Below are positions 62,527-64,000 of a stretch of DNA of 64,000 bases, piece by piece. Made by a program: the position numbers and the translations under genes. The notes below the pieces were generated by a model, which worked only from the letters and a program-made list of their open reading frames with translations, was not told the DNA's origin and did not search any database. This stretch comes from Brevibacillus brevis. GTDB lineage: Bacteria > Bacillota > Bacilli > Brevibacillales > Brevibacillaceae. The stretch lies in contig NZ_CP134050.1 in assembly GCF_031583145.1 (NCBI RefSeq), forward strand, positions 3,175,501-3,239,500. Reading direction: 5' to 3'. Position 1 is the stretch's first letter, and every line of letters starts with the position of its first letter.

Positions 62527-64000
62527 GCATTCTCCCTCCTGCTTTGCATCGCTCTCCACACCTTTTCCGGCGTGAGCGGCATATCCAGATCCTTGATGCC
62601 AAACGGACGCAGCGCATCCATCACCGCATTGACCACAGCCGGCGGCGCTCCCGTCGTGCCCGTCTCCCCGACTCCTTTTGCGCCAAGCGGGTTCACCGGG
62701 GACGGATTCTCGGTAAAGCGGGATTCGATGGTGGGGAAAAACCTCGCTTTCGGCATGGCGTAGTCCATGAACGTGCCGGACAACAGCTGTCCGTTGTCGC
62801 TGTAGACCGCGCCTTCCCACAGCGCCTGACCGATTCCCTGGGCGACCCCGCCGTGCACCTGGCCCTCCGCCAGCAGCGGATTGATGACGCGTCCGACGTC
62901 ATCGACGGCGACGTACCGTTTCAATTCAATTTCGCCCGTCTGCCCATCCACTTCCACGACGCAGATGTGAGCGCCGAACGGATAGACGAAATTGGGTGGA
63001 TCAAAGAACGACTGCCCTTCCAGTGCCGGTTCCACGCCATCGGGAAGGTTCCAGGCAAAGTTGGCCGATTTGGCGATTTCCTGGAAGGTGCGGCTTCGTT
63101 CTGGAGCACCGATCACCCGGAATACGCCCTCGGAAAACTCCACATCCGTGGCTGAGGCTTCCAGTTCGTGCGCGGCAATCGTTTTCGCTTTCGCAACTAC
63201 GCGGTCGGCCGCGATGGCCACCGCCGCCCCTCCGACTGCCGTATTGCGGGACCCGTACGTCCCCCAGCCCATGGAGACGCTGCGTGTGTCGCCGGATATC
63301 AGCTCGATGTCGTCGATTGGGATGCCCAGCTTCTCCGCAACGACCTGGGCGAACGTAGTTGCGGTGCCCTGGCCGTGGGGGGAGGTTCCGGTGAAGACCG
63401 ACACCTTGCCGCTCGGATGGACCCGAACCGTGCTGTTTTCCCACACGCCGCCCATAAATCCGATGGCCCCCGCCACTTTCGACGGACCGAATCCGCAGAG
63501 CTCCACATACGTGGAAACGCCGATCCCCAGCCATTTGCCTTCCTGGCGCAAGCGCTCCTGCTGCTTGCGAAGACCCTCATAGTCGACGATCTCCAGCGCC
63601 TGACCCAGCGTATCTTGGTAATTGCCGCTGTCATAGGCCACGCCCATCGCCGTACTGTACGGGAACGCCTCATGCGGGATCAGGTTTTTGCGCCTGACCT
63701 CGACCGGATCCATTCCGATCTCCTGCGCGAACAGATCGACGATGCGCTCGATCTGGTAAGCCGCTTCCGGCTTGCCCGCTCCCCGGTACGCGTCGGTCGG
63801 AGTCGTGTTGGTGTAGACGCCGTACGTGACGACAGCTGCTTTCGGAATGGTGTAGGCGCCAGTCACCATCAGTCCAAAGTCGATCGTCGGACAGCCTCCG
63901 CCAAACGTGGACAGATACGCTCCCAGGTTGGCGGTATTTTTCACGCGGATCGCGGTAAACGTGCCATCCCGCTTCCCGGCCAGCTCTACCTCGATCACTT
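62523..64000 (-). CDS. Large subunit of a molybdenum hydroxylase (CoxL/XdhA type), partial
   Basis: The N-terminal part lies beyond the window. The visible 490 residues are the molybdenum-binding half: A-Y-R-G-A-G-K near residue 71, P-H-G-Q-G-T-A-T-T-F near 210 and the catalytic Glu in G-V-G-E-T-G-T-T-G-A-P-P near 440. The active-site loop A-Y-R-G-A-G is that of form II and xanthine dehydrogenase type enzymes, not the A-Y-R-C-S-F-R of true aerobic CO dehydrogenase. The enzyme should hydroxylate an N-heterocycle or aldehyde. Confidence 0.94.
   Translation of the reverse strand, partial: VIEVELAGKRDGTFTAIRVKNTANLGAYLSTFGGGCPTIDFGLMVTGAYTIPKAAVVTYGVYTNTTPTDAYRGAGKPEAAYQIERIVDLFAQEIGMDPVEVRRKNLIPHEAFPYSTAMGVAYDSGNYQDTLGQALEIVDYEGLRKQQERLRQEGKWLGIGVSTYVELCGFGPSKVAGAIGFMGGVWENSTVRVHPSGKVSVFTGTSPHGQGTATTFAQVVAEKLGIPIDDIELISGDTRSVSMGWGTYGSRNTAVGGAAVAIAADRVVAKAKTIAAHELEASATDVEFSEGVFRVIGAPERSRTFQEIAKSANFAWNLPDGVEPALEGQSFFDPPNFVYPFGAHICVVEVDGQTGEIELKRYVAVDDVGRVINPLLAEGQVHGGVAQGIGQALWEGAVYSDNGQLLSGTFMDYAMPKARFFPTIESRFTENPSPVNPLGAKGVGETGTTGAPPAVVNAVMDALRPFGIKDLDMPLTPEKVWRAMQSRRENA

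Noticed and set aside
61663-64000. Aerobic CO dehydrogenase
   Set aside because: The large subunit lacks the form I active-site loop, so CO oxidation is unlikely even though the subunits are of the Cox type.

Overview
The window looks like chromosomal DNA of an endospore-forming, aerobic Firmicute of the Paenibacillaceae, most likely Brevibacillus or a close relative. The evidence is a moderately GC-rich genome with strong AGGAGG-type ribosome binding sites, sporulation-type genes (Tlp, a YaaH-type LysM/GH18 protein, KapB, YheC/YheD) and Bacillus-type regulatory RNAs. Most genes are single-copy housekeeping or accessory metabolism. There is no prophage, CRISPR array, rRNA or tRNA that I can see. 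Genus assignment is inference from protein flavour, not from a marker gene.

Region by region. 1-11.3 kb: a branched-chain amino acid carrier, a hydrolase, YheC/D, PanD, an Ldh-family dehydrogenase, a double-module PBP4 peptidase, a P450 and an AEC transporter. 11.3-17.2 kb: a TPP-riboswitch operon thiS-thiG-ylmB-tenA-thiZ-thiX-thiY, joining thiazole synthesis to pyrimidine salvage. 17.2-27.6 kb: KapB, an alanyl-tRNA editing protein, DUF2203, a YaaH-like protein, thioredoxin-like, MDR/MerR pair, acyl-CoA ligase, an HD-GYP membrane protein and an azoreductase. 27.7-30.8 kb: a decayed patch holding an ECF sigma gene with an in-frame amber codon, a frameshifted TetR-like remnant and an intact IS3-family element with a 3-bp target duplication. 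30.8-35.8 kb: class Ib ribonucleotide reductase nrdI-nrdE-(serine hydrolase)-nrdF, preceded by a promoter carrying two NrdR-like boxes 31 bp apart, a cobalamin riboswitch and an intrinsic terminator. 35.8-51.5 kb: MnmA, Tlp, GDPD, Nudix, YebC (YeeI type), YczE, a lone L36 gene and many small genes, plus a group II intron 3' remnant inside a broken surface-protein gene.

51.5-64 kb is the most unusual part. One tightly packed minus-strand operon carries a molybdenum hydroxylase (CoxL/CoxM type, large subunit cut by the window edge), its maturation factors XdhC and MocA, then PxpB/PxpC (KipI/KipA), a separate biotin carrier, a separate biotin carboxylase and PxpA (LamB/YcsF). Downstream on the same strand lies a sigma-54-dependent activator followed by a second PxpB/PxpC pair. 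Biotin carboxylase, biotin carrier and KipI/KipA are the same parts that are fused in urea carboxylase, so the operon seems to encode a split urea-carboxylase-like enzyme with a PxpA partner, fed by a molybdenum hydroxylase. I infer a pathway that oxidises an N-heterocycle to a lactam and opens it in an ATP- and biotin-dependent way; the substrate cannot be read from the sequence.
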